In this document: one piece after another, positions 24,788-33,019 of the stretch | Layout: each line of letters opens with the position of its first letter | How positions within the stretch are numbered: the stretch's first letter is position 1 | Assembly (NCBI GenBank): GCA_963744935.1 | Contig: CAVUVM010000004.1 | Coordinates: 124,001-188,000, forward strand | DNA from: Bog-473 sp963744935 | GTDB lineage: Bacteria; Actinomycetota; Acidimicrobiia; Acidimicrobiales; RAAP-2 | DNA length: 64,000 bases | Direction of reading: 5' to 3' | Position numbers and translations under genes: made by a program | The notes under the pieces: model-generated | Databases searched by the model: none | What the model saw: the letters and a program-made list of their open reading frames with translations, nothing else | What the model was told of the DNA's origin: nothing

Positions 24788-26492
24788 GTGGTGACCTCAG
24801 CTGAAGCAGGGGCGGCGGAAGCCCCCGAGACCGTCGCCGGCGCCGTGCTCGCCCGCGCCGGCGACGCACGTCTCGGCCTCGTGGCCGGAGACCTGCGACT
24901 CAGCCACGCCGAGGTGACCGCACGGGCCGCCGCCCGCGCCGCCTGGCTGCACGCCCGGCGCACCGACGGACCGTTCCACGTGGCCGTGCTCTTGGACAAC
25001 GTTCCCGAGTTCGTCTTCTGGCTCCAGGGCGCGGCGCTGGCGGGGGCGGTCGTCGTCGGGGCCAACCCCACGCACCGCGGCGACGAGCTGGTGCGCGACC
25101 TCACCCACACCGAGTGCCAGTTCCTCGTCACCGACTCGGCCTCGCTCCCCCTCGTCGACGGCGCACGTATCGGCGACGCCCTCGGCACCGTCTCGGCCGA
25201 CAACGCGCGGGTCGTGGTACTCGACACGGACGCGAGCCAGTCCGAGCTCGCCCTCCACGCGGACGCGGTACCCGCAGAGGTGGCCGATCCGTCCGTGACG
25301 CCCGACTCCCTCGGGTATCTGCTCTTCACATCCGGCACCTCGGGGGCGCCCAAGGCGTGCCTGTGCAGCCAGGGCCGGCTGGCCCGCATCGCCGCCATCG
25401 TGGCCCAGATGTACGCCCTCACCCCCGAGGACGTGTGTTACATCGCCATGCCCTTGTTCCATTCCAACGCGCTGATGGCGGGCTGGGGCCCGGCGCTGAT
25501 GGCCGGTTCGACCGTCGCCCTCCCGACGACGGGCCGCTTCTCGGCGTCGGGGTTCCTCCCCGACGTGCGGGCGACCGGATCGACGTACTTCAACTACGTC
25601 GGCAAGCCGCTGTCGTACATCCTGGCCACGCCCGAACAGCCCGATGACGCCGACAACCCGCTGGTGCGTGCCTTCGGGAACGAGGGGTCGACCGACGACG
25701 TCGCGCGCTTTTCCGAGCGCTTCGACGTGGTGGTGACGGACTCCTACGGCTCGACCGAGGGTGGGGCGACCGTCCAACGGACGCCGGACACGCCACCGGG
25801 CGCGCTCGGCCTCGCCCCGGAGGGTACCGTCGTGCTCGACCCCGACACCGGCGCGGAGTGCCCGCCGGCACGCTTCGATGACAGCGGCCGCCTGCTCAAC
25901 GCGGAGGAGGCAATTGGCGAGCTGGTGTCGAAGGGCGGCGGCGCCGGCTTCGAGGGCTACTGGCGCAACGACGATGCCGAGCGGGCCCGGTTGCGCGAAG
26001 GCTGGTACTGGACCGGCGATCTGGCCTATCGCGACGAGCCCGGGTTCTTCTATTTCGCCGGGCGCGATCACGACTGGCTCCGCGTCGACGGCGAGAACTT
26101 TGCGTCGGCGCCCGTCGAGCGGATCCTCCAACGCCATCCCGACGTGGTGCTGGCCGCCGTCTTCGCCGTGCCCGACCCCCTCGTCGGGGACCAGGTGATG
26201 GCGGCGGTGCAGCTCCGGCCCGGAGTGGACCTCCTCGATGCAGCCGACTTCGCGCGCGTTCCTCGCGGCACAAGGTGACCTCGGCACCAAGTGGGCGCCG
26301 CGCTTCGTGCGCATGAGTGGCTCGCTGCCCATCACCGCGACCAACAAGGTCCTGAAGCGGGCGCTGCGCACGGAGCGGTGGAACTGCGACGAGGCGGTGC
26401 TGTGGCAACCCGACAAGGACGGGCCGTACGTGCTGCTGCGTGGCGAGGACGCCGCCACGCTCGAGGCGGCCGTGAGCGACCGGCCCATCTGA
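24788..26492 (+). pseudogene. fadD17: FadD17-like acyl-CoA synthetase, frameshifted near the 3' end
   Basis: This is an AMP-binding ligase of about 567 residues once a frameshift at about 26249-26260 is repaired. The main frame (from GTG 24788 or 24791) has FTSGTSGAPKACLCSQGRL, TDSYGSTEGGATV and the hinge FYFAGRDHDWLRVDGENFAS. It stops at 26276-26278 just after DAADFAR. The C-terminal part (FLAAQGDLGTKWAPRFVR, PITATNKVLKR with the catalytic Lys) continues in another frame. The break is in an alternating GCGCGCG run. FadD17 ligases act on C24 side-chain acids in mycobacteria; that role is inferred. Confidence 0.78.
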
Positions 26493-26499
26493 CCTCGGC

Positions 26500-27678
26500 T
26501 CAGCGGTCGATGCCGAGCACCAGCCCGCTGGTCGGCACCCCCGTGCCCGCGGTGACGACCACGTGCTCGAGGTGCGGCACCTGGTTCACCGAGGTGCCGC
26601 GGACGAGGCGGGCACCCTCGGCAATCCCGTTCATGCCGTGGAGGTAGGCCTCGCCGAGCTGGCCGCCGTGGGTGTTGATCGGGAGCGCACCGCCGAGCTC
26701 GAGGCGGCCGTCGCGCACGAAGTCCTTGGCCTCACCCTTGCCACAGAACCCGAGCTCCTCCAACTGGTAGAGCACGTACGGCGTGAAGTGGTCGTAGAGG
26801 ATGGCCGCCTGCATGTCCGACGGACCGAGCCCCGAGTTCTCCCAGAGCTGCCTGGCCACGACTGCCATCTCGGGCAGGCCAAGCAGGTCATCGCGGTAAT
26901 AGCTCGTCATCATGTCCTGGCCGGCGCCCGAGCCTTGAGCTGCGGCGCGCACCACGACGGGCGCCGTCGGGAGGTCACGCGCCCGCTCCAGCGAGGTCAC
27001 GACGAGCGCCTGCCCGCCGTCGGTCTCCTGGCAGCAGTCGAGCAGGTGCAGCGGCTCGACGATCCAGCGGCTGGCCTGGTGCTCCTCGAGCGTGATCGGC
27101 TGCTCGTAGAACCACGCCTTCGGGTTGGTCGCCGCATGCTTGCGGTCCGCCACCGCCACCCGGCCGAGGTCCTCGCTGGTGGCCCCGGTCACGTGCAGGT
27201 AGCGCTGTGCCGCCATCGCGACCCACGACGCCGGGGTCAGCAGGCCCACCGGCAGGTACGAGGCCATGTCCGCGTTCTCGGCGTTGGGGATCGGCGGCCG
27301 GCCCTGCACCCCGGTGCCGAAGCGCGAACCGGAGCGCTCGTTGAAGGCCCGGTAGCACACCACCACGTCGGCGACGCCCGAGGACACGGCCAGCGCCGCC
27401 TGCTGGACCGTGGCGCAGGCCGCGCCACCCCCGTAGTGGATGCGGCTGAAGAAGGTGAGCTCACCGACGCCCAGGCTGCGCGCGATGTCGATGTCGGGAT
27501 TGGTGTCCGAGCTGAACGTCACCATGCCCTGCACCTCCGACGGTGCGATCCCGGCGTCGTGCAAGGCGGCATCCACCGCCTCGACGGCGAGGCGCAGCTC
27601 CGAGCGCCCCGAGTCCTTGGAGAACTCGGTCGCCCCGATGCCGGCGATGGCGACCGTCCCCGCGAAGGAATGTGGCAT
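26500..27678 (-). CDS. ltp2: Ltp2-like steroid side-chain aldolase (thiolase fold)
   Basis: It encodes 392 residues closely resembling mycobacterial Ltp2. Matching stretches include FSKDSGRSELRLAVEAVDAAL, GELTFFSRIHYGGGAACATV, YRAFNERSGSRFG, LLDCCQETDGGQALVV, ILYDHFTPYVLYQLEELGFC (split) and NTHGGQLGEAYLHGMNG. Ltp2 with the DUF35 part of ChsH2 performs the retro-aldol cleavage that removes the last side-chain unit as propionyl-CoA, leaving the 17-ketosteroid. It is the last gene of the five-gene operon, its ATG overlapping the chsH1 stop (ATGA). Confidence 0.9.
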   Translation of the reverse strand: MPHSFAGTVAIAGIGATEFSKDSGRSELRLAVEAVDAALHDAGIAPSEVQGMVTFSSDTNPDIDIARSLGVGELTFFSRIHYGGGAACATVQQAALAVSSGVADVVVCYRAFNERSGSRFGTGVQGRPPIPNAENADMASYLPVGLLTPASWVAMAAQRYLHVTGATSEDLGRVAVADRKHAATNPKAWFYEQPITLEEHQASRWIVEPLHLLDCCQETDGGQALVVTSLERARDLPTAPVVVRAAAQGSGAGQDMMTSYYRDDLLGLPEMAVVARQLWENSGLGPSDMQAAILYDHFTPYVLYQLEELGFCGKGEAKDFVRDGRLELGGALPINTHGGQLGEAYLHGMNGIAEGARLVRGTSVNQVPHLEHVVVTAGTGVPTSGLVLGIDR

Positions 27679-28127
27679 CAGGCCTCCACCGGCAACGCCA
27701 GCGTCACCGTCCCGGTCACGTGGTCGCCCAGGTCGTTGGCGCCGCGCACCGACACGGTCACCGTGCCGCTCTTGGCGTCCTCGGCCACGGGCCCCTTCTC
27801 GGTCACGGACCCCGTGAACGTCATGATGCAGTCGGGGTAGTTCGGTGCGCCGAGGCGGATGTTGACGTCGATCAGGCGGCTGCGCGGCCCGGACCAATCG
27901 GTGACGTAGCGCCCGACCAGTCCGTTGGTCGTGAGGATGTTCATGAAGATGTCCTTCGATCCGCGCTCTTTGGCCAGGACGTGATCGTGGTGTACGTCCT
28001 GGTAGTCGCGGCTTGCGATGGCACCCGACGCGACCAGAGTCCTGGTGATCGGGATCACCAGGGAGGGGAGCTCGTCGCCCACCGACACCTCGGCGTAGGT
28101 CGGCCCCGCGGTCGAGATCGTTGTCAT
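27678..28127 (-). CDS. chsH1: ChsH1-like MaoC enoyl-CoA hydratase subunit
   Basis: It encodes a 149-residue hot-dog fold protein. SVGDELPSLVIPITRTLVASGAIAS, then RDYQDVHHDHVLAKERG, DIFMNILTTNGLVGRYVTDW and NIRLGAPNYPD match ChsH1 (Rv3541c-type). With ChsH2 it hydrates the 17(20)-enoyl-CoA side chain during propionyl side-chain removal. The D-x-x-x-x-H hydratase motif is visible in RDYQDVHHDH. It overlaps neighbours at both ends by four and three bases (ATGA junctions), indicating one polycistronic unit. Confidence 0.9.
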   Translation of the reverse strand: MTTISTAGPTYAEVSVGDELPSLVIPITRTLVASGAIASRDYQDVHHDHVLAKERGSKDIFMNILTTNGLVGRYVTDWSGPRSRLIDVNIRLGAPNYPDCIMTFTGSVTEKGPVAEDAKSGTVTVSVRGANDLGDHVTGTVTLALPVEA

Positions 28128-29263
28128 CGCCCCACCTTTGTCAACGCCCGCTCGGCGATGTCGGCGCCGAGCCGGGCCAGTTGCGCACTCGGGCCGCCCA
28201 GCAGCAGCTCGATCTGCTTGCCCCACAAGAAGTAGCGATGGATCGGATAGGTGATGTCGGCGCCCATCCCGCCGTGTAAGTGCTGGGTGGTGTGAACGGC
28301 ACGCTGCCCGCGCTCGGAGGCTTGCCATTTCGCCACGCGCGCCGCGTCGGCGACACCGCGGCCGGTGTCGAAGCGCCAGGCGGCGTTCTGCCACGTCACC
28401 CGCATGGCCTCGATGTCGATGGCCGCATCGGCTGCCTTGAGCATGGTGCCCTGGAAGGTGCTGAGCGGGCGTCCGAACTGGTTCCGGGTGTTCAGGTAGG
28501 CCGCCGTCCGTGCCAACGCCGCCTCGCAGACCCCGACCTGGAGCGCGCACAAGCCGACGATGGCGGCGATCAGCGTCTCGTTGAGCGCGGTGCGTCCCCT
28601 GTCGGGGCCGGCGAGAACGTCCTCGGCCGAGACCGCAACGTCAGAGAGGTGCAGGTGCGGGTGGATCTCGCGGTTCGTGGTGACGGCGCGCTCGAGCGCG
28701 ACACCGGGTGCGTGCGGGTCGACCAGGGCCAGGAGCACCCCGTCCTCGCTCCGAGCCGGCACGACGATGTGCGCCGCGATGTGGGCCTGGGGCACCGCGA
28801 GTTCGGTGCCCTGCAAGACCCAACCGCCGTCGGCACCACACGTCGCGCGGAGCGACGGCGTCGACGTCGGGCTGGCCGCGCTGCCCGAGAGCGACGCGGT
28901 CAGGATCGTCTCCCCCGCCACCACGCCAGGCAGGATGCGCGAGCGCTGCGCCGCGGAGCCGAAGCGCGCGATCGGGAGCGCGCCGAGCAACAGCGTGGGC
29001 CACAGCGGCACCGGTGCCACCGCGGCGCCCTGCGCCTCGAGCAGCAGGCACAGCTCCATGAGCCCGTAGCCTGCGCCGCCGTCGGCCTCGGGGACCGCCA
29101 GGCCCAAGAGGTCGGCCTCGGCGAGCGCCCGCCACAGTTCGCGGTCGACCCGCTCCTCGCTCACCTCGACGGCAGCGATGCGCTCGGGATCCGCCATCCC
29201 GGCGAAGATCCCCGACGCCGCCTCGGACACGGCGAGCTGTTCCTCACTCAACGCGAAGTCCAT
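28124..29263 (-). CDS. fadE28: FadE28-like acyl-CoA dehydrogenase (ChsE1 subunit)
   Basis: It encodes 379 residues. The degenerate acyl-CoA dehydrogenase pattern is typical of the partner subunit in actinobacterial alpha2beta2 steroid ACADs. MDFALSEEQLAVSEAASG opens it, then PEADGGAGYGLMELCLLLEA and, near the C-terminus, QFGRPLSTFQGTMLKAADA and THLHGGMG-like QHLHGGMGADITYPIHRYF. Together with the FadE29-like protein it should form a heterotetramer that desaturates 3-oxo-4-pregnene-20-carboxyl-CoA (family inference). It starts one base into the chsH2 stop (TGATG). Confidence 0.82.
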   Translation of the reverse strand: MDFALSEEQLAVSEAASGIFAGMADPERIAAVEVSEERVDRELWRALAEADLLGLAVPEADGGAGYGLMELCLLLEAQGAAVAPVPLWPTLLLGALPIARFGSAAQRSRILPGVVAGETILTASLSGSAASPTSTPSLRATCGADGGWVLQGTELAVPQAHIAAHIVVPARSEDGVLLALVDPHAPGVALERAVTTNREIHPHLHLSDVAVSAEDVLAGPDRGRTALNETLIAAIVGLCALQVGVCEAALARTAAYLNTRNQFGRPLSTFQGTMLKAADAAIDIEAMRVTWQNAAWRFDTGRGVADAARVAKWQASERGQRAVHTTQHLHGGMGADITYPIHRYFLWGKQIELLLGGPSAQLARLGADIAERALTKVGR

Positions 29264-30345
29264 CAGGCACCACTCCCCGAACCGGCCCCGGCGGGCACGA
29301 ACACCGGCAACGACAGGTCCTCGTCGAAGTCGACGAACTCGGCCCGCAGCGCCATCCCCACCTCAATGTCCTCCCTCGCCAGCTCGGCCAGGTTCGCTAC
29401 GAGGCGCGTGCCCTCCTCCAACTCGATCAAGCCGATCGGAAGCGGGTACTCGAACCCGGGGACCTGCGGGTAGTGCACGACCACATAGGAGTAGAGGGTG
29501 CCGCGGCCCGAGGACTCCACCGTGTCCCAGTCGAGCGACCCGCATACCCCGCACGCCGGCAGCGGCGGATGACGCAACGTGCCGCACGACGCGCACCGCT
29601 GGATCAGGAGCCGATGCGCCTGCGCCCCCTCGAACCAGAACGCGTTGTCCTGGGTGAGTGCGGGCCGCGGCCGCGGCGGGCGCGGCGGCGTGCGATCGGG
29701 CGGCAGGTACTTGAGGATGCGAAAGCGCATGGTGGCAACGGGCTCGCCGGCGTCGAAGAGCGCCTGGACGACATTGGGCGTCGCCTCGTCCACAGGTGGC
29801 ACGACCCGGTCGGGCACGGCGACGTAGTCCATCCGCGTGGTCAGGAAGCGCCCGGTGCCCAGCCCGGTCCGCTTGGGTTCTGAGATCGACTCGATCGCCG
29901 AGCGCGCCAGCAGCCGGTCGCCCACCACCAGGGGGCGCACGTAGTGCTGCTCGCAGTTCGTGGCGACGACCGAGGTGAGTCCCTCGTCGTCGAGCAGGCC
30001 CATCATGATGTCGTTCGTACCGGTGCCCTGCTCCGCGCCGGCGGCCCGGGCTTCCTCGATGAGCAGCGACGCGCGCAGTCCGCGCATGATCCAGGCCTGG
30101 AGCATCGTGGGCGGCGCGATGAGCTGGTCGTAGCCGGCCTCCCGCGCCGCCGCGTCCGACACGTAGACGGGGTTGTGGTCGCCCATGGCCTCGACCCAGT
30201 GGCGGATCATGGGGAGATTGACCGCATCGGGTGACAGGTTCGGCGAGCCCGACGCCTGCCCCACGAGCGCAGCCAGCTCGGTGCTGTGGTCGGGGAAGGG
30301 CGCCAGCTCCTCGAAGCGCTCGCCCGCGCCGGCGGCGGCGCTCAC
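29263..30345 (-). CDS. chsH2: ChsH2-like MaoC-DUF35 fusion protein
   Basis: It encodes 360 residues from GTG 30345, overlapping the upstream dehydrogenase stop (GTGA). The N-terminal half is a MaoC-type hot-dog domain (GDHNPVYVSDAAAREAGYDQ, APPTMLQAWIMRGL). The C-terminal half is DUF35, with a zinc ribbon (Cys 251, 254, 265, 268) followed by an OB fold (GTLYSYVVVHYPQVPGFEYP). The hydratase half pairs with ChsH1, and the DUF35 half pairs with Ltp2. The fusion is the same as in mycobacterial Rv3542c. A Pro/Arg-rich linker (about 215-228) joins the halves. Confidence 0.9.
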   Translation of the reverse strand: MSAAAGAGERFEELAPFPDHSTELAALVGQASGSPNLSPDAVNLPMIRHWVEAMGDHNPVYVSDAAAREAGYDQLIAPPTMLQAWIMRGLRASLLIEEARAAGAEQGTGTNDIMMGLLDDEGLTSVVATNCEQHYVRPLVVGDRLLARSAIESISEPKRTGLGTGRFLTTRMDYVAVPDRVVPPVDEATPNVVQALFDAGEPVATMRFRILKYLPPDRTPPRPPRPRPALTQDNAFWFEGAQAHRLLIQRCASCGTLRHPPLPACGVCGSLDWDTVESSGRGTLYSYVVVHYPQVPGFEYPLPIGLIELEEGTRLVANLAELAREDIEVGMALRAEFVDFDEDLSLPVFVPAGAGSGSGA

Positions 30346-31520
30346 CGCGCCCCCCGCGTCATCCCGAGGCCGGCCGTTGCCACGATCTCGCGTTGCACCT
30401 CGTTCACGCCGCCGCCGAACGTGTTGATCTGCGCCTGGCGGCCCGTCGCCTCGACCCGGCCCCGCAGCAGCGCGCCCGGTGAGCCCGGCACGAGATACCC
30501 CGCGGCACCGACCACCCCCAACAACAGGCGCGTCACCTCGATGATGCGCTCGGTCCCGAACACCTTGATGGACGACGACTCCGCCCCCGTGAGCTCGCCG
30601 TCGGCGACGTGCACGGCCATGCGCCAGTTCAAGAGCCACATCGCCTCGAGCTCGGCGTGGCACTTGGCGAGATCCATCTGCACCCAGCCCTGGTCGATCA
30701 ACGTCTGCTCGTCGTCGGTCGGCTGCTCGGCCGCCCAGGTCACCACGTCCTGGTAGAGCGAGATGGCCAGCCCGCTCCAGGCGGCCAACCCGACGCGTTC
30801 GTGGTTGAGCTGGGTGGTGATCATGCGCCAGCCCTCGTTCTCGTCACCGACGCGGTTGGACACCGGCACCCGCACGTTGTCGTAGAAGGTCTGCGTCGTC
30901 GTCAGCCCGCCGACGGTGTTGATGATCGACCATGCAAAGCCGGGTGACGTCGTCGGCACGCACAGGATCGAGATGCCCTTGTGCTTGGGGACGTCGGGAT
31001 CGGTGCGGGTGGCGAGCCAGACGTAGTCGGCCTGGTCGGCGCCCGAAGTGAAGATCTTGGCACCGTTGACGACGTACTCCTCGCCGTCGCGCACGGCGCG
31101 CGTGCGCAGCGACGCCAGGTCGGTGCCCGCCTCGGGCTCGGTGTAGCCGATGGCGAAGTTCAGCTCGCCGGCGAGGATCTTCGGCAAGAAGAACGACTTC
31201 TGCTCGTCGGTGCCGTAGCGCATGATGGTCGGCCCCACCGTGTTGATGGTGACGAAAGGAAACGGCGCGCCGGCACGGCGCGTCTCGTCGAAGAAGATGA
31301 ACTGGTCCGTGGCGGGACGACCCTGCCCGCCGAACTCGGCCGGCCAACCGATCCCGAGCCAGCCGTCCTTGCCGATCTGGGCCACGACCTCTCGCCACGC
31401 GTCGCCGCCCTCGCCGCCCTCGGCCAGCCCGGCGCGCACCTCGTCGGTGAGCAGCCCGGCGTAGTACCTGCGGAGCTCGGCGCGCAGCTGCTGCTGTTCG
31501 GGGCTCTCTTCGAGAAACAT
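30342..31520 (-). CDS. fadE29: FadE29-like acyl-CoA dehydrogenase (ChsE2 subunit)
   Basis: It encodes 392 residues from ATG 31520. It resembles FadE29/FadE26: SPEQQQLRAELRRYYAGLL, GKDGWLGIGWPAEFGGQGR, FAIGYTEPEAGTDLASLRTR, VNGAKIFTSGADQADYVWLA, and the terminal FGGGVNEVQREIVATAGLG. It is the FAD-binding, larger-conserved subunit predicted to pair with the FadE28-like protein encoded two genes on. It is first in the operon, with a KstR-like box 64 bases upstream. FadE26-type assignment cannot be excluded by sequence alone; operon order favours FadE29. Confidence 0.85.
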   Translation of the reverse strand: MFLEESPEQQQLRAELRRYYAGLLTDEVRAGLAEGGEGGDAWREVVAQIGKDGWLGIGWPAEFGGQGRPATDQFIFFDETRRAGAPFPFVTINTVGPTIMRYGTDEQKSFFLPKILAGELNFAIGYTEPEAGTDLASLRTRAVRDGEEYVVNGAKIFTSGADQADYVWLATRTDPDVPKHKGISILCVPTTSPGFAWSIINTVGGLTTTQTFYDNVRVPVSNRVGDENEGWRMITTQLNHERVGLAAWSGLAISLYQDVVTWAAEQPTDDEQTLIDQGWVQMDLAKCHAELEAMWLLNWRMAVHVADGELTGAESSSIKVFGTERIIEVTRLLLGVVGAAGYLVPGSPGALLRGRVEATGRQAQINTFGGGVNEVQREIVATAGLGMTRGAR

Positions 31521-31583
31521 CGTGGGGCAGCCTCGCGTGCTCGCAGCGGTCCCTGCCAGGTCAAGGCCGCGCTCGGCAAAAAC

Positions 31584-31597
31584 TGTAACACGTTCTC
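31584..31597. promoter_or_regulatory. KstR-like operator
   Basis: TGTAACACGTTCTC carries the AACNNGTT core and the 5' T of the KstR consensus; the final A is replaced by C. It is 64 bases upstream of the first gene of the FadE29-ChsH2-FadE28-ChsH1-Ltp2 operon. A second small inverted repeat (CTCGTTTCGAG) follows directly. Confidence 0.6.
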
Positions 31598-31666
31598 GTT
31601 TCGAGAGCACCAGGGGAGGTCACCGCCCCGCACCGCCGCACGCCGTCCCGGCGGCCGGGCCGCGAC

Positions 31667-32089
31667 TCACCCCGCCGACGAGGCCAGCGGCGCCAACACG
31701 CCCAAGAACTCGTTCCATCCTTCTTGGTGCGACTGGCGGAAGCTCTCGGGTAGGTCGTGATGGGTCAGCGTCACCACGGTGTCGTCCCCGTCGGCCGCCA
31801 ACACCACTTCGACCGTCGTGCTGCCCGGCGGCATCCCGGCTTCGCCGTCGACGCCCCAGGTGAACACGACGCGGTGGGGCGCGTCGACCTCGACGAAGGT
31901 CCCGCGTGCCGGGTTGCCGTGTACATCGATGGCGAACACGCCGCCCGGGCGCGGGTCGAGGTCTGCGCTCTCCGCGATCCACTTCGTGGCCAGGACCGGG
32001 TCCGTGAAGTACGGGAAGATGACGTCGGGCGGCGCGGCGATACGCACACTGGCGATCACCGGCGGAGTAGGCGCTGCCGTGTCAGACAT
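31667..32089 (-). CDS. SRPBCC/AHSA1-domain protein
   Basis: It encodes 140 residues with the AHSA1-like SRPBCC pattern. VIASVRIAAPPDVIFPYFTDPVLATKWI is the entry strand and helix, followed by FVEVDAPHRVVFTWGVDGE and a C-terminal helix (FRQSHQEGWNEFLGVL). These proteins bind hydrophobic ligands or act as accessory factors. It follows an ArsR-type regulator gene by three bases, and another AHSA1 gene precedes that regulator. ArsR-AHSA1 pairs are common and usually co-regulated; the ligand is unknown. Confidence 0.78.
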   Translation of the reverse strand: MSDTAAPTPPVIASVRIAAPPDVIFPYFTDPVLATKWIAESADLDPRPGGVFAIDVHGNPARGTFVEVDAPHRVVFTWGVDGEAGMPPGSTTVEVVLAADGDDTVVTLTHHDLPESFRQSHQEGWNEFLGVLAPLASSAG

Positions 32090-32092
32090 GGG

Positions 32093-32470
32093 TCAGGTCG
32101 CTCCTTTTCTCGGGCTCTCGCGTCTCGGGTGGTCGTGCTCGACGGCCTTCTTCAAGCGCTCCAGCGCGTCGGGCCAGAACTCGTCGAGCAGCTCGCGTAC
32201 CGGCTCGAGCGCGTCGCGCCGGAAGCGGTAGAGACGGCGGGTGCCCTCACGGCGCTCGTCGAGCAGCCCGGCGCGCTTGAGCACAGTGAGGTGCTGGCTG
32301 ACCGCTTGTTGGGTCAGCGTGAAGTGCGAGGCGATCTGGCCGGCGGGCAGCTCCTCCTCGCGGACAAGTCGGATGATGGCGCGTCGATGCGGGTCGGCGA
32401 GCGCCCGCAGGACCGCGTCGGGTCCTGCGGGCGTCTCGGGGTCCTCGTGCGCCGGCATCACGGGCGCCAT
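32093..32470 (-). CDS. ArsR-family winged-helix regulator
   Basis: It encodes 125 residues (121 from the alternative ATG at 32458). The ArsR helix-turn-helix is clear: VLRALADPHRRAIIRLVREEELPAGQ (split), then IASHFTLTQQAVSQHLTVLKRAGL as recognition helices, and the wing DERREGTRRLYRFR. No metal-binding Cys pair is visible, so it belongs with the non-metal ArsR type paired with AHSA1 proteins. It lies between two SRPBCC genes and probably regulates them. Confidence 0.85.
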   Translation of the reverse strand: MAPVMPAHEDPETPAGPDAVLRALADPHRRAIIRLVREEELPAGQIASHFTLTQQAVSQHLTVLKRAGLLDERREGTRRLYRFRRDALEPVRELLDEFWPDALERLKKAVEHDHPRRESPRKGAT

Positions 32471-32499
32471 TCTGTTGGAAGCCGGGTCGCTCGACCTGG

Positions 32500-32967
32500 T
32501 CAATCCGGCGTGTACGGCCTGCCTTCGCCTCGCTCGACGTACTCGACGAGGCTGGCCAGGTAGTACGTCCACCCGGCGTGGCACATGTCGAAGCACTCGA
32601 GCTGGGGCGTGAGCCCGTCGTGGCGGAAGTGCATCGTGGTGCCCTCCCCCTGCGGCTCGACTTCGAAGACGATCGTCGTGCCGGCCCACTCGGGGGTGAG
32701 CGGCGCGCTCTCCACCTGCCAGACGACCCGGCCCTTCTCGGCGGACGCCACGTGGATGACGATCGGGTGCGTCCCGCCTTCGAATGACACGACCAGCGTG
32801 CCCCCCTCTTCGGCCGAACCGGTGGTCGGGCCCCACCATCGGGCCACGGACGCGGCGTTGGTCAAGGCGGTGTGCACCCTGTCGGGCGAGGCGGCCAACT
32901 CCTCGACGGACTCGAAGTCCCTGGTGCTCGCCGGCTGGCTCGTGGTGCTGGCGGATGCAGTGGTCAT
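32500..32967 (-). CDS. SRPBCC/AHSA1-domain protein
   Basis: It encodes 155 residues. The AHSA1 signature includes VEELAASPDRVHTALTNAASVARWWGP and the central strands VVSFEGGTHPIVIHV and TTIVFEVEPQGEGT. HAGWTYYLASLVEYVERGEG forms the C-terminal helix. It begins the three-gene ArsR unit (AHSA1, ArsR, AHSA1). The region upstream (32968-33019) is unusually AT-rich (TATACAAG, TATTTCACAAGG) and likely contains the promoter. Function unknown beyond ligand binding. Confidence 0.78.
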   Translation of the reverse strand: MTTASASTTSQPASTRDFESVEELAASPDRVHTALTNAASVARWWGPTTGSAEEGGTLVVSFEGGTHPIVIHVASAEKGRVVWQVESAPLTPEWAGTTIVFEVEPQGEGTTMHFRHDGLTPQLECFDMCHAGWTYYLASLVEYVERGEGRPYTPD

Positions 32968-33019
32968 GGCTGACGTCCTCTCTATACAAGCATCTTATTT
33001 CACAAGGCTATGATTGTAA

